Positions 1 to 5,630 of a DNA stretch of 5,668 nt are shown here, piece by piece; within the stretch, counting starts at the first letter, position 1; each line of letters starts with the position of its first letter. The translations under genes and the position numbers were made by a program. The stretch comes from Deltaproteobacteria bacterium. GTDB lineage: Bacteria > SAR324 > JACQKK01. Location of the stretch: positions 1-5,668 of the forward strand of contig JAOUPZ010000213.1 of NCBI GenBank assembly GCA_029879595.1, given 5' to 3'. The notes under the pieces were generated by a model that saw only the letters and a list, made by a program, of their open reading frames with translations, had not been told where the DNA came from and ran no database searches.

Positions 1-1084
1 CCGACAGCTTCAGGATCACCTGCCCCACCGAACCCTCCTTGTCGTTCAGGTTCAGCGTATAGGCGTTGCCCTCGGTGGAGGCGTAGAATTCCCGGATATG
101 CTTGATGCCAAAGCGCTCCACGAAGCTCGGCCAGATATCCGGCCGCAGGCCGTTGCCCACGATCCGGGTGACCTTGTGGGCCTTATCGTACTTGCCCGGC
201 TCCTGGTTCACCAGGTAGCGCAGCAGTTCCCCGATGTATATGAAGGACGTGGCCCCGGTCTCGGTGGCTTCCTTCCAGAACCCGCTGGCGCTGAAGCGGC
301 GGGTAATTACGAAGTTGGCCCCGTTCTGCACCGCCGAGGAAAAGGCGATCAGAATGCCGTTGGAATGATAAAGGGGCAGGGGGCAGTACATGGTGTCCGA
401 CGTGTCCAGGACCAGGCCGTAATAACCGAAGGCCAGGCCCGCCCCGAACCACCGGTAATGGCTGATCCGGGCCGCCTTGGGCAGGCCGGTTGTACCGGAG
501 GTGTAGATATAGAGAACCAGATCCTTGCTGCCCAGTGGCGGAGAAACGGGGTTTTCGCCGCTGGCCTTTTCCAGCATTTCATTGAGGTTGTTGGCCCCCT
601 TGAGCACCCCGGCGCCCTCCTTCCAGTAGGTATCCACATAGATATCCTCAATGGCCACCCGTTCCAGCTCCGGCAGGGCATCCTTCACCGACTGCACGCA
701 CTCCGCGCCCACGATTATCCGGTTGGCCCCGGAGATATTGATGCAGTGCGCCAGCGCGGTGCCCTTGAGATTGTAGTTGATCAGGGCGGTCACCCCCCCC
801 AGCTTGGAAAGTCCCACCACCGTTTCCAGAAACTCCAGCCGGTTTTCCATGACCAGGGCCACCACGTCGCCCTTGCCCACCCCCAGGGAGCGGAACAGGT
901 TGGCGCGGCGGTTGGCGCGGCGGTTCACCTCCCGGTATCCCACCTTCTGCCCCTCGAAAATCACGCCGGCTTCATCACCACGCTGGGCGGCTATCTGTTC
1001 GAATACCTTGCCCAGGGTTTTTTTCTTGAACACCAGCAGATTGAGATATTTGAGTATGAAACTGCCGTAGCGGGGGTTCCCCAT
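1..1084 (-). CDS. Long/very-long-chain acyl-CoA synthetase, FATP type (C-terminus cut by window edge)
   Basis: Adenylate-forming enzyme that activates a fatty acid with ATP and CoA to acyl-CoA, for fatty-acid uptake or degradation. The window holds 361 residues from MGNPRYGSF; the frame is still open at base 1, so roughly 40% of a usual ~600-residue protein is missing, including the C-terminal lid domain. Visible motifs are the AMP-binding P-loop YTSGTTGLPK at residues 194-203, followed by AA, and FYASTEGN at residues 333-340. The TEGN form and the 'IYTSGTTGLPKAA' context are typical of the FATP/SLC27 very-long-chain branch rather than classical FadD. The start is the ATG at 1084, chosen because AAGGAGG lies 8 nt upstream. 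The gene is monocistronic at its 5' side, about 300 bp from the response regulator. Family assignment is firm; substrate length is inferred. Confidence 0.93.
   Translation of the reverse strand, partial: MGNPRYGSFILKYLNLLVFKKKTLGKVFEQIAAQRGDEAGVIFEGQKVGYREVNRRANRRANLFRSLGVGKGDVVALVMENRLEFLETVVGLSKLGGVTALINYNLKGTALAHCINISGANRIIVGAECVQSVKDALPELERVAIEDIYVDTYWKEGAGVLKGANNLNEMLEKASGENPVSPPLGSKDLVLYIYTSGTTGLPKAARISHYRWFGAGLAFGYYGLVLDTSDTMYCPLPLYHSNGILIAFSSAVQNGANFVITRRFSASGFWKEATETGATSFIYIGELLRYLVNQEPGKYDKAHKVTRIVGNGLRPDIWPSFVERFGIKHIREFYASTEGNAYTLNLNDKEGSVGQVILKLS
898..925 (-). repeat. 12-bp in-frame tandem repeat inside the acyl-CoA synthetase
   Basis: The 12-bp unit ggttggcgcggc (plus strand) is present twice perfectly (898-909, 910-921), with four bases of a third copy. 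It encodes NRRANRRAN in the N-terminal domain. Compared with my memory of FATP-like sequences (pattern NxRANRxA before GVxKGDVV), the protein length here is normal. The repeat may therefore be coincidental convergence of a naturally repetitive motif rather than a recent insertion. Confidence 0.7.
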
Positions 1085-1092
1085 ACTGATGA

Positions 1093-1099
1093 CCTCCTT
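1093..1099 (-). promoter_or_regulatory. Strong Shine-Dalgarno for the acyl-CoA synthetase
   Basis: Read on the minus strand, AAGGAGG lies 8 nt before the ATG at 1084. It is a near-perfect anti-16S match and the best ribosome binding site in the window. It fixes the start codon of the acyl-CoA synthetase. Confidence 0.85.
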
Positions 1100-1261
1100 A
1101 GCAAATTTTCTGGTGGCCCGTGCCGTGAAGGAGCCGGGCCCAGTGCCTTTTCACTCCTGCCCCCGGGCGGCATTTGGGTGCGCCTGGGGGGTTAGCGGCG
1201 GGCTTCCTGGTCGCCTCCCCGGCCCCAGGCCCGCCTTCTCAAGACCCTGCAACTTAATCGC

Positions 1262-1290
1262 AATATACACAAATCTGCCGGGAGTTGTAA
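1262..1290 (-). promoter_or_regulatory. Candidate sigma-70 promoter for the acyl-CoA synthetase
   Basis: On the minus strand, TTACAA (1290-1285) and TATATT (1267-1262) are separated by 17 nt. The -10 matches the consensus in 5 of 6 positions; the -35 matches only 3 of 6. Transcription would start near 1255 and give a leader of about 170 nt before the ATG at 1084. The region is AT-rich compared with the GC-rich surroundings, which supports a promoter. This is a sequence-pattern call only. Confidence 0.35.
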
Positions 1291-1382
1291 TAACAATCGA
1301 CGTGGTGCGGAGTTACCCTGCGCGCCGCCGTTTCCGGGCGCAGGTCGGCTTGGGGTGTGTCTTTCCACCAGGCCCGGCGGCC

Positions 1383-1769
1383 TCAGTCTCCGCCCTCGCC
1401 GGTGCTCAGGTACTGTCTGATGGTGGAGGCCAGTTCCATGGGGTCGAAGGGCTTGGATATCACTCCGGCCACTCCCATTTCCCGGAACAGCTCCAGCTCG
1501 CTGCGTTGGGTCTTGGCAGTAACGAAGAGCATGGGCACACCAGCCAGGGAGGGCTTGCCGCGGAGTTCCCTCATGGTCTGGGGGCCGTCCATGTCTGGCA
1601 TCATCACATCCAGCAGCACCAGATCCGGGGAAAACTCCTCCGCGACCTTGATGGCCTCACCACCCGATGAGCAAATTTTCACGATAAATCCGCCGATTTT
1701 TTCCAGCGCCATCCGGGCGATTATCTGGATATCGGGATCATCTTCCACATATAGGATCCGTGCCGGCAT
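1383..1769 (-). CDS. Single-domain CheY-like response regulator
   Basis: A phospho-receiver domain of 128 residues and nothing else: no DNA-binding or enzymatic output domain. All catalytic landmarks are present: acidic pocket E9-D10-D11, phosphoacceptor D54 (LLDVMMPDMDG), switch threonine T84 (FVTAK), and K106 in the SKPF motif with the cis-proline P107. It should therefore be phosphorylatable by a histidine kinase and act by protein-protein contact or in a phosphorelay. No kinase gene lies within the window, so it is an orphan here. The ATG at 1769 has a modest GGGAG about 8 nt upstream. A candidate extended -10 promoter lies about 150 bp upstream. The neighbouring genes do not reveal its pathway. 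Domain call is very firm; role unknown. Confidence 0.95.
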   Translation of the reverse strand: MPARILYVEDDPDIQIIARMALEKIGGFIVKICSSGGEAIKVAEEFSPDLVLLDVMMPDMDGPQTMRELRGKPSLAGVPMLFVTAKTQRSELELFREMGVAGVISKPFDPMELASTIRQYLSTGEGGD

Positions 1770-1924
1770 GGCCCGCTCCCTCAGTATGTTTACAGCCCGC
1801 GCACTCGGTTATGAATTGTCTGACTACGCACACGCACCTTTCAGGAGACCTCCACCGGCCTCCCACAGTTAGAATTTTCTCACTGGAAAAAGCGACTGTC
1901 CCGGCTATGCCTTTTTTCCCATGA

Positions 1925-1951
1925 TTTATACCAACTATTCAAGTGGAACAA
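1925..1951 (-). promoter_or_regulatory. Candidate extended -10 promoter for the response regulator
   Basis: On the minus strand TGGTATAAA (1933-1925) is an extended -10 element (TGn followed by TATAAA, 5 of 6 to consensus). A weak TTGTTC (1951-1946) lies 15 nt further upstream as a possible -35; the extended -10 makes a good -35 less necessary. Transcription would start near 1918 and leave a leader of about 150 nt before the ATG at 1769. Confidence 0.4.
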
Positions 1952-2086
1952 CGATAATTCCAGCCCTAGGGTTCCTGAGCTTTCCGAAAAGACCGCGGCT
2001 ATCGTCGGCTACCCTGGCCCGAAAATCAAAATAATGGTAAGCATAAAAGGCCGTTAAGGCGCCAGTTCATCCCTTTTAATAATCTT

Positions 2087-2099
2087 GCAGCGAGGCTGC
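2087..2099 (+). promoter_or_regulatory. Small hairpin over the yjgN-like ribosome binding site
   Basis: GCAGC-GAG-GCTGC is a perfect 5-bp inverted repeat with a 3-nt loop, ending 2 nt before the ATG at 2101. The only Shine-Dalgarno-like stretch for this gene, GAGG at 2092-2095, sits in the loop and first stem base. If formed, the hairpin could lower translation initiation. The structure is seen in sequence; its effect is inferred. Confidence 0.4.
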
Positions 2100-2100
2100 C

Positions 2101-3261
2101 ATGGAAAACGCACCACCCGGTTCAAGGCCCCCAGAAACAGCATCCATGGAGCCCCCCGGCGGCGGGGAACTGAGTCTGGCCCACCATGGAAAAACCGGCG
2201 AGTTGTACGCCATATCGCTCATCAACGTCCTGTACCGGATACTGACCCTGGGGGTGTATCACTTCTGGGCCAAAACCAGGGTGCGCAAATATGTCTGGAG
2301 CCAGACCTCGCTGCAGGGAGAGCGCTTTGAATACACGGGCCGGGCTCTGGAAATGCTCATCGGCTACGCCCTGGCCATGGGGATTCTGATCCCGCTGGTG
2401 CTGGCCTGGCAGTTTCTGGTGCAGGTCCTGCTGGTCGGCAGCCCCGGGCTGGGCGGGCTGGTCTCTCTGCCGGTATACCTGGGATTCATCTACCTGGCCG
2501 GCTTCGCCCGGTACAGCTCTCTGCGCTACATGCTGAGCCGCACCCGCTGGCGGGGCATCCGATTCGGACTGGTGGGTTCACCGTGGAACTTCGCCCTTGC
2601 CACACTGGGATATACCACCCTGCTCGGGATGACCATGGGCCTGTACTGGCCCATGATGCAGATCCACCTTTCCGGGGCCATCCTCAACAACCTGTATTTC
2701 GGGGACAGCCTCCGGGTGCGCTTCCAGACGGGCACGGGAGGTCTTTTCCGGAAGTTCCTGCTGTTCTGGGGAGGGGCGGCGCTGCTTTATTTCGGAATAA
2801 TGGTGTTTATTGTGGTTCTGTTCAGGCTGACCACCACAGAAGACTCCTCCCAGGGGGCGCTGCCGCTGCTGCAGATGGCCGTGCCGATGCTTGCGGTGGC
2901 GGGTGCCGTGACGGGTTTTTCCGCGCTATGGCTGGCCTACCGGGCCGCCGAGCTGCGTTTTCTGGCCGCGGCCACGCGCCTTGAACCTGCTGCCGGGCCG
3001 GGAGGACAGCCGCCCCTTGTCCAGGTGGCGGTTGATTTCAGCACCTGGGAGTATATCAAATTCAAGATGACTAACAACGCGGCCATGGTGCTCTCCCTGG
3101 GAATGGCCTATCCCTGGGTGTTGACCCGCACCATGCACTTTGCCTGCAAGCACCTGCGGCTGCAGGGAGATCCTGACCTGGATGCTCTGGCGCAGAGTTC
3201 CGCCCCCCCGCCCCGCACCGGGGAAGGGCTGGCGGAGGCGTTCGACCTGGGAGGCATCTGA
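2101..3261 (+). CDS. DUF898 / YjgN-family polytopic inner-membrane protein
   Basis: A 386-residue membrane protein of the DUF898 (YjgN) family, whose molecular function is not established. After a hydrophilic, Pro/Gly-rich N-tail (1-25) comes the family signature: TLGVYHFWAKTRVRKYVWSQT at 49-69, and later TRWRGIRFGL at 148-157 and YFGD at 199-202. Hydrophobic segments by eye lie near 84-112, 118-138, 162-186, 218-242, 254-284 and 326-345, giving about six membrane spans. The C-tail from ~360 is hydrophilic. The start is the ATG at 2101, preceded by GAGG with 5-nt spacing; an internal ATG at 2146 lacks a ribosome binding site. The stop at 3259 overlaps the ribosome binding site of the M48 peptidase gene, so the two are almost certainly co-transcribed and likely coupled. 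Family call is firm; function is unknown. Confidence 0.92.
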   Translation: MENAPPGSRPPETASMEPPGGGELSLAHHGKTGELYAISLINVLYRILTLGVYHFWAKTRVRKYVWSQTSLQGERFEYTGRALEMLIGYALAMGILIPLVLAWQFLVQVLLVGSPGLGGLVSLPVYLGFIYLAGFARYSSLRYMLSRTRWRGIRFGLVGSPWNFALATLGYTTLLGMTMGLYWPMMQIHLSGAILNNLYFGDSLRVRFQTGTGGLFRKFLLFWGGAALLYFGIMVFIVVLFRLTTTEDSSQGALPLLQMAVPMLAVAGAVTGFSALWLAYRAAELRFLAAATRLEPAAGPGGQPPLVQVAVDFSTWEYIKFKMTNNAAMVLSLGMAYPWVLTRTMHFACKHLRLQGDPDLDALAQSSAPPPRTGEGLAEAFDLGGI

Positions 3262-3263
3262 GG
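3260..3263 (+). promoter_or_regulatory. Ribosome binding site of the M48 gene, overlapping the upstream stop codon
   Basis: GAGG begins inside the TGA stop of the yjgN-like gene and lies 5 nt before the ATG at 3269. It decides the start: the frame is open further upstream to an ATG at 3140, but that extension would lie entirely inside the upstream gene and adds an Arg/Pro-rich stretch with no domain character. The arrangement favours translational coupling. Confidence 0.65.
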
Positions 3264-3268
3264 CGGCC

Positions 3269-4348
3269 ATGGAGTATACGGGATATTACCACGACGGACA
3301 GACCTCCGCCCGGCAGCCCGTGAGGGTAACCCTGGAAAACACCGCCCTGACCGTGTATGCCCTGGACGGCGGCCTGATCTGCCGCTTTTCCTACCAGGGG
3401 CTGTACCTGAGCGAGGACGTGTTTCCGGGCCAGCCGGTGCGCCTGCGGCACCATGAGGCCGGCGAGGCCGCCCTGATCGTGGAGGATGACCGGATTCTGG
3501 AAACCCTGCACCTGCGGGCAGGAAAGAGCATGGGGGGCTGGGGCCGGCATTTCTCCGGCCTGCGGGGGCTGGCCGTCCTGCTTTCCGGAGTGGTGGTGGC
3601 CTCCGGGCTGGTTCTGTGGGCACTCAATATGGCCGTGCCGCACCTGACGGTCCTGGTGCCGGAAAGCTGGGAGCGGCAGCTGGGAGCACTGGTGGTGGAG
3701 CAGATGGCCGGCGAAAAGGGTTTCTGCACCGGGGAGGAAGCCGCAGAAATTCTGTCCGGGCTGGCCGGCAGGCTGCTGGAAGGCGCGGAAACGCCCGGGA
3801 ATTTCCGGGTGCGCATCGCCAGGGACCCCATGGTTAACGCCTTCGCCGCCCCCGGCGGGGAGGTTGTGTTCATGAAGGGCATCATAGACGAGTTCCAGAG
3901 CCCGGAGGAGCTGGCCGCCGTGCTGTCCCACGAAATGGCCCACGGGCTGAACAGGCACCCCACCGGGAAGCTGCTGCGGGTGATCGGATTAAAACTTTTT
4001 TTCAACGCCACCCTGGGTGACGTTTCGGGTCTGGCAGGCACGGCGGGGCAGATCACGGAGGTCCTGGTGCTGAACGCCTATGGCCGGGAAGACGAGCTGG
4101 AGGCGGACCTGCTGGGAGTGGAAATGCTGAACCGGGCCGGCATCAGGGGCGATGGTCTGGTGACCCTGCTGGAGCGGCTGGGGCAACAGGGCGGGAACGC
4201 CTCGGGCCTGCCCCGGCTGCTGGCCACCCACCCGGGACACGGAGAGCGCATCGACCGCCTGAAGGGCATGGCCAGCGCCACGGGGGCCGCGCTCACCCCG
4301 GAGCAGTGGCAGCTGGTCAGGCAGTCCTGTGGCGGCGGCGGAGGCTGA
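3269..4348 (+). CDS. Membrane-anchored M48-family zinc metallopeptidase
   Basis: A 359-residue protein with three parts. Residues 1-85 form a beta-rich, soluble-looking N-terminal domain. Residues ~97-122 are one hydrophobic membrane span with basic residues before it. From ~130 comes the M48 peptidase domain. The zinc motif HEMAH is at 221-225 (ligands H221 and H225, catalytic E222). The third ligand is probably E276 in EDELEAD, with D280 as the conserved partner. The loop VNAFAAPGGEVVFMKG (189-204) and THPGHGERI (320-328) are typical of the BepA/LoiP-like M48 branch. Charge distribution suggests cytoplasmic N-domain and periplasmic protease, acting on envelope proteins; this is inferred. 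It follows the yjgN-like gene by 7 bp. The protein ends in an odd Cys plus five Gly tail. Enzyme family is firm; substrate unknown. Confidence 0.93.
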   Translation: MEYTGYYHDGQTSARQPVRVTLENTALTVYALDGGLICRFSYQGLYLSEDVFPGQPVRLRHHEAGEAALIVEDDRILETLHLRAGKSMGGWGRHFSGLRGLAVLLSGVVVASGLVLWALNMAVPHLTVLVPESWERQLGALVVEQMAGEKGFCTGEEAAEILSGLAGRLLEGAETPGNFRVRIARDPMVNAFAAPGGEVVFMKGIIDEFQSPEELAAVLSHEMAHGLNRHPTGKLLRVIGLKLFFNATLGDVSGLAGTAGQITEVLVLNAYGREDELEADLLGVEMLNRAGIRGDGLVTLLERLGQQGGNASGLPRLLATHPGHGERIDRLKGMASATGAALTPEQWQLVRQSCGGGGG

Positions 4349-4354
4349 AGGGCT

Positions 4355-4414
4355 CAGTCCGGCGATATTCAGTCCGGCGATATTCAGTCCGGCGATATTC
4401 AGTCCGGCGGTGTC
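4355..4414. repeat. 15-bp tandem repeat array carrying in-frame stop codons
   Basis: The unit cagtccggcgatatt occurs three times perfectly (4355-4369, 4370-4384, 4385-4399), followed by a diverged fourth copy (4400-4414). On the minus strand the unit reads ATATCGCCGGACTGA, i.e. Ile-Ser-Pro-Asp-stop in the frame of the nucleotidyltransferase gene. That gene ends Thr-Pro-Pro-Asp-stop inside the diverged copy. The array thus looks like repeated duplication of the gene's own 3' end, giving four in-frame TGA codons at 4399, 4384, 4369 and 4354. It fills nearly all of the 50-bp gap between the two convergent genes. I see no strong hairpin or T-run, so no standard terminator. Confidence 0.95.
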
Positions 4415-5187
4415 CAGGCCGCCAGCAGAGCCGCATCGGCCGCCAGTCCCTGCTCCAGGCGGGCCAGTTCCTCCAGGGAGCCGGTGGTGCCGAAGAAGGC
4501 CCGGCCCGCATCCAGGGCCAGCAGGCATTCCCCGGCGTCTGCGGCCCGCAGGAATACCTCAATCAGATCGAACGCCCCGTCCGCAGGCATGTAGCGGCGC
4601 ATTACCGGTGCGAGCAGGGATACCCCGTTGAAGGCCCGGTTGACCTGTTCGCCCCGGGGGCTGCCGGCGCGGCGCACCTCGCCCCGGCGGGGGGAGTCCA
4701 GTCCGGTTATCCAGCCCCGTTCATCCACCATCAGCCAGCTGGTGGTGGACCGCTCCTGCAGCAGCAGCACCGCGGCGGGCCGTGGGTCCCCGACCCGCTC
4801 CATGGCCCGCTCCATGGCCCGGCACAGCGCCGATGGAGCCACCGCGGAAACTATGTCCCCGTTCCAGACCAGCAGCGGATCATCACCCCAGAAACCCTCG
4901 ATGTTGCGCAGGGCGCCCCCCGTGCCCAGCAGGTCCGGCTCATGGAACAGCTCCAGCGGGGGCAGCCCGCGGGAGTCTGCCTGTTCCAGGTGCCGCCGCA
5001 CCGCAGCGGCCAGGTGGTGGGTATTCATGGCCAACGGGCCCGCTCCAACAGCCCCGTCGGCGCCCAGCCAGGCCCGGAGCCGGTCCAGCATGGGCAGCCC
5101 CAGCACCGGGGCCAGTATCTTGGGAATATCATTGGTGAGCGGCCGCAGGCGGGTTCCCCGCCCCGCGCCGAGGATCATCGTCTTCAC
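4399..5187 (-). CDS. MurU-like sugar-1-phosphate nucleotidyltransferase
   Basis: A 262-residue single-domain nucleotidyltransferase (COG1208 / NTP_transferase type). It transfers a nucleoside monophosphate from an NTP to a sugar-1-phosphate, making an NDP-sugar. Visible motifs are the nucleotide-binding GAGRGTRLRPLT (7-18) with P22-K23, NTHHLA (55-60), HEPDLLGTGGALRN (82-95), metal-binding NGD (109-111), FNGVSLLAP (186-194) and FFGTTGSLEEL (231-241). This pattern resembles MurU, which uridylylates N-acetylmuramic acid-1-phosphate in cell-wall recycling; related sugar nucleotidyltransferases cannot be excluded. It is somewhat longer than MurU (~220-230), partly through an Arg-rich loop near 164-184. 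The start is a GTG at 5187 that overlaps the RapZ-like gene's stop (GTGA); an ATG three codons in is possible. Its 3' end lies in the 15-bp repeat array. Confidence 0.9.
   Translation of the reverse strand: MKTMILGAGRGTRLRPLTNDIPKILAPVLGLPMLDRLRAWLGADGAVGAGPLAMNTHHLAAAVRRHLEQADSRGLPPLELFHEPDLLGTGGALRNIEGFWGDDPLLVWNGDIVSAVAPSALCRAMERAMERVGDPRPAAVLLLQERSTTSWLMVDERGWITGLDSPRRGEVRRAGSPRGEQVNRAFNGVSLLAPVMRRYMPADGAFDLIEVFLRAADAGECLLALDAGRAFFGTTGSLEELARLEQGLAADAALLAAWTPPD
4794..4821 (-). repeat. 12-bp in-frame tandem repeat inside the nucleotidyltransferase gene
   Basis: The unit cccgctccatgg is present twice perfectly (4794-4805, 4806-4817), plus four bases of a third copy. It encodes RAMERAMERV around residues 123-132, in a helical stretch after the NGD motif. 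Unit length and total span match those of the repeat in the acyl-CoA synthetase, but the sequence is unrelated. Confidence 0.85.
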
Positions 5188-5630
5188 GGCTGCCGGTCTT
5201 TAATTTCAGCCAGGTGCATGTGCAGGTGGGTGAGGGTGGTGCGATAGCCGGCCCGGGCCAGGGCTTCGGACAGCCTCTCGGCCTGGTACACCGAGCGGTG
5301 TCTGCCGCCGGTGCAACCAAAGCAGACCATCAGGTTTTCGCGGCCCAGCTCCCGGTACACCCGGCCGGTAAAGAGAACCATGGACTCGGCGTGCCGGGTG
5401 AACTCGGCCACCTCGGGGCGCTCTTCCATGAACCGGCGCACCGGCTCCTCCCGGCCGGAAAAGGGCCGCAGCTCCTCATTCCAGTAGGGATTGGGCAGGG
5501 CCCGGCAGTCGAACACAAAGCCGCCGCCGTTGCCGTTTTCATCCGGGGGAGGGCCGCCGTGCTTGTAGCCGAAGCTGTACAGGTGAATCGTGGGTTTTTC
5601 CTGCGGGCCGTTCATCATAAATTGCTTCAT
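5184..5630 (-). CDS. RapZ C-terminal-domain protein lacking the N-terminal kinase domain
   Basis: A 148-residue protein matching only the C-terminal domain of RapZ. Key stretches are YSFGYKHG (18-25), GNGGGFVFDCRALPNP (33-48), SGREEPV (58-64) and the signature GCTGGRHRSV (105-114). In E. coli the RapZ C-terminal domain binds glucosamine-6-phosphate and the sRNA GlmZ; full-length RapZ (~284 residues) has an N-terminal P-loop domain absent here. The GNGGGFVFDCRA form recalls RapZ-C domains associated with AmgK-like sugar kinases. The ATG at 5630 is the first in frame, but the frame stays open to the window edge, so a longer or fused protein is possible; ATGs at residues 5 and 6 are alternatives. 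There is no close Shine-Dalgarno. Its stop overlaps the nucleotidyltransferase start by 4 bp. Domain call firm; role inferred. Confidence 0.9.
   Translation of the reverse strand: MKQFMMNGPQEKPTIHLYSFGYKHGGPPPDENGNGGGFVFDCRALPNPYWNEELRPFSGREEPVRRFMEERPEVAEFTRHAESMVLFTGRVYRELGRENLMVCFGCTGGRHRSVYQAERLSEALARAGYRTTLTHLHMHLAEIKDRQP

Larger units (their letters stand above)
1085..1382. other. Intergenic region with three GC-rich inverted repeats
   Basis: This stretch separates the response regulator from the acyl-CoA synthetase, both on the minus strand. I see no credible small gene. It contains the candidate promoter (1262-1290) and three inverted repeats. At 1115-1140 a 6-bp GGCCCG/CGGGCC stem has a 14-nt loop. 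At 1197-1235 stems of 6 and 5 bp are separated by a 3-nt bulge, with a 14-nt loop. At 1318-1343 CTGCGC/GCGCAG encloses a CCG/CGG stem with a GAAA tetraloop on the minus strand. None is followed by a T-run on the minus strand, so none is a convincing intrinsic terminator. The first two would lie in the leader of the acyl-CoA synthetase mRNA; the third lies between the regulator's stop and the promoter. Confidence 0.5.
1770..2100. other. Divergent intergenic region between response regulator and yjgN-like gene
   Basis: This is the most AT-rich stretch of the window, lying between two divergent genes, so it should hold promoters for both. Leftward I can propose the extended -10 element at 1925-1933. 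Rightward there is only a weak candidate: AATAAT at 2078-2083 with TTAAGG at 2054-2059, 18 nt apart. The hexamer CGGCTA occurs three times on the plus strand (1902, 1996, 2006); the last two are exactly 10 bp apart. CCCTAGGG forms a small palindrome near 1963-1972. An ATG-started frame of 37 codons from 1921 has no ribosome binding site and I do not count it as a gene. Confidence 0.5.

Noticed and set aside
898..925. The repeat in the acyl-CoA synthetase as a recent insertion
   Set aside because: The segment between Y and GDVV has the same length as the family pattern I remember, so there is no evidence of added residues.
98..1195. Long plus-strand open frame of 365 codons
   Set aside because: It lies antisense to the acyl-CoA synthetase, whose motifs are unmistakable. 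The plus-strand translation is low-complexity with no recognisable domain, as is common opposite GC-rich genes.
1318..1343. Hairpin as a rho-independent terminator for the response regulator
   Set aside because: The stem is interrupted and no T-run follows on the minus strand. It is kept only as an inverted repeat.
2012..2030. Sigma-54 promoter (TGGCCCG followed by A-rich sequence)
   Set aside because: The -24-like TGGC is present, but the expected -12 TTGC(A/T) element is not.
1921..2034. Possible 37-codon small gene in the divergent region
   Set aside because: There is no ribosome binding site, no recognisable features, and it lies over the candidate leftward promoter.
3140..3268. 43-codon N-terminal extension of the M48 protease
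   Set aside because: It would overlap the yjgN-like gene by more than 100 bp, is Arg/Pro-rich, and has no good ribosome binding site. The ATG at 3269 has GAGG at 5-nt spacing.
3071..3958. Minus-strand open frame of 295 codons
   Set aside because: It is a shadow of the M48 gene and the end of the yjgN-like gene, which have clear motifs on the plus strand.
4355..4414. CRISPR array or replication iterons
   Set aside because: The units are contiguous 15-mers with no spacers, no cas genes and no replication initiator gene. The repeat is explained as a gene-tail duplication.
4306..5247. Plus-strand open frame of 313 codons with a repeated SVRRY motif
   Set aside because: The repeated peptide is only the 15-bp array read in another frame, and the rest is antisense to the nucleotidyltransferase gene. 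There is no ribosome binding site or domain.
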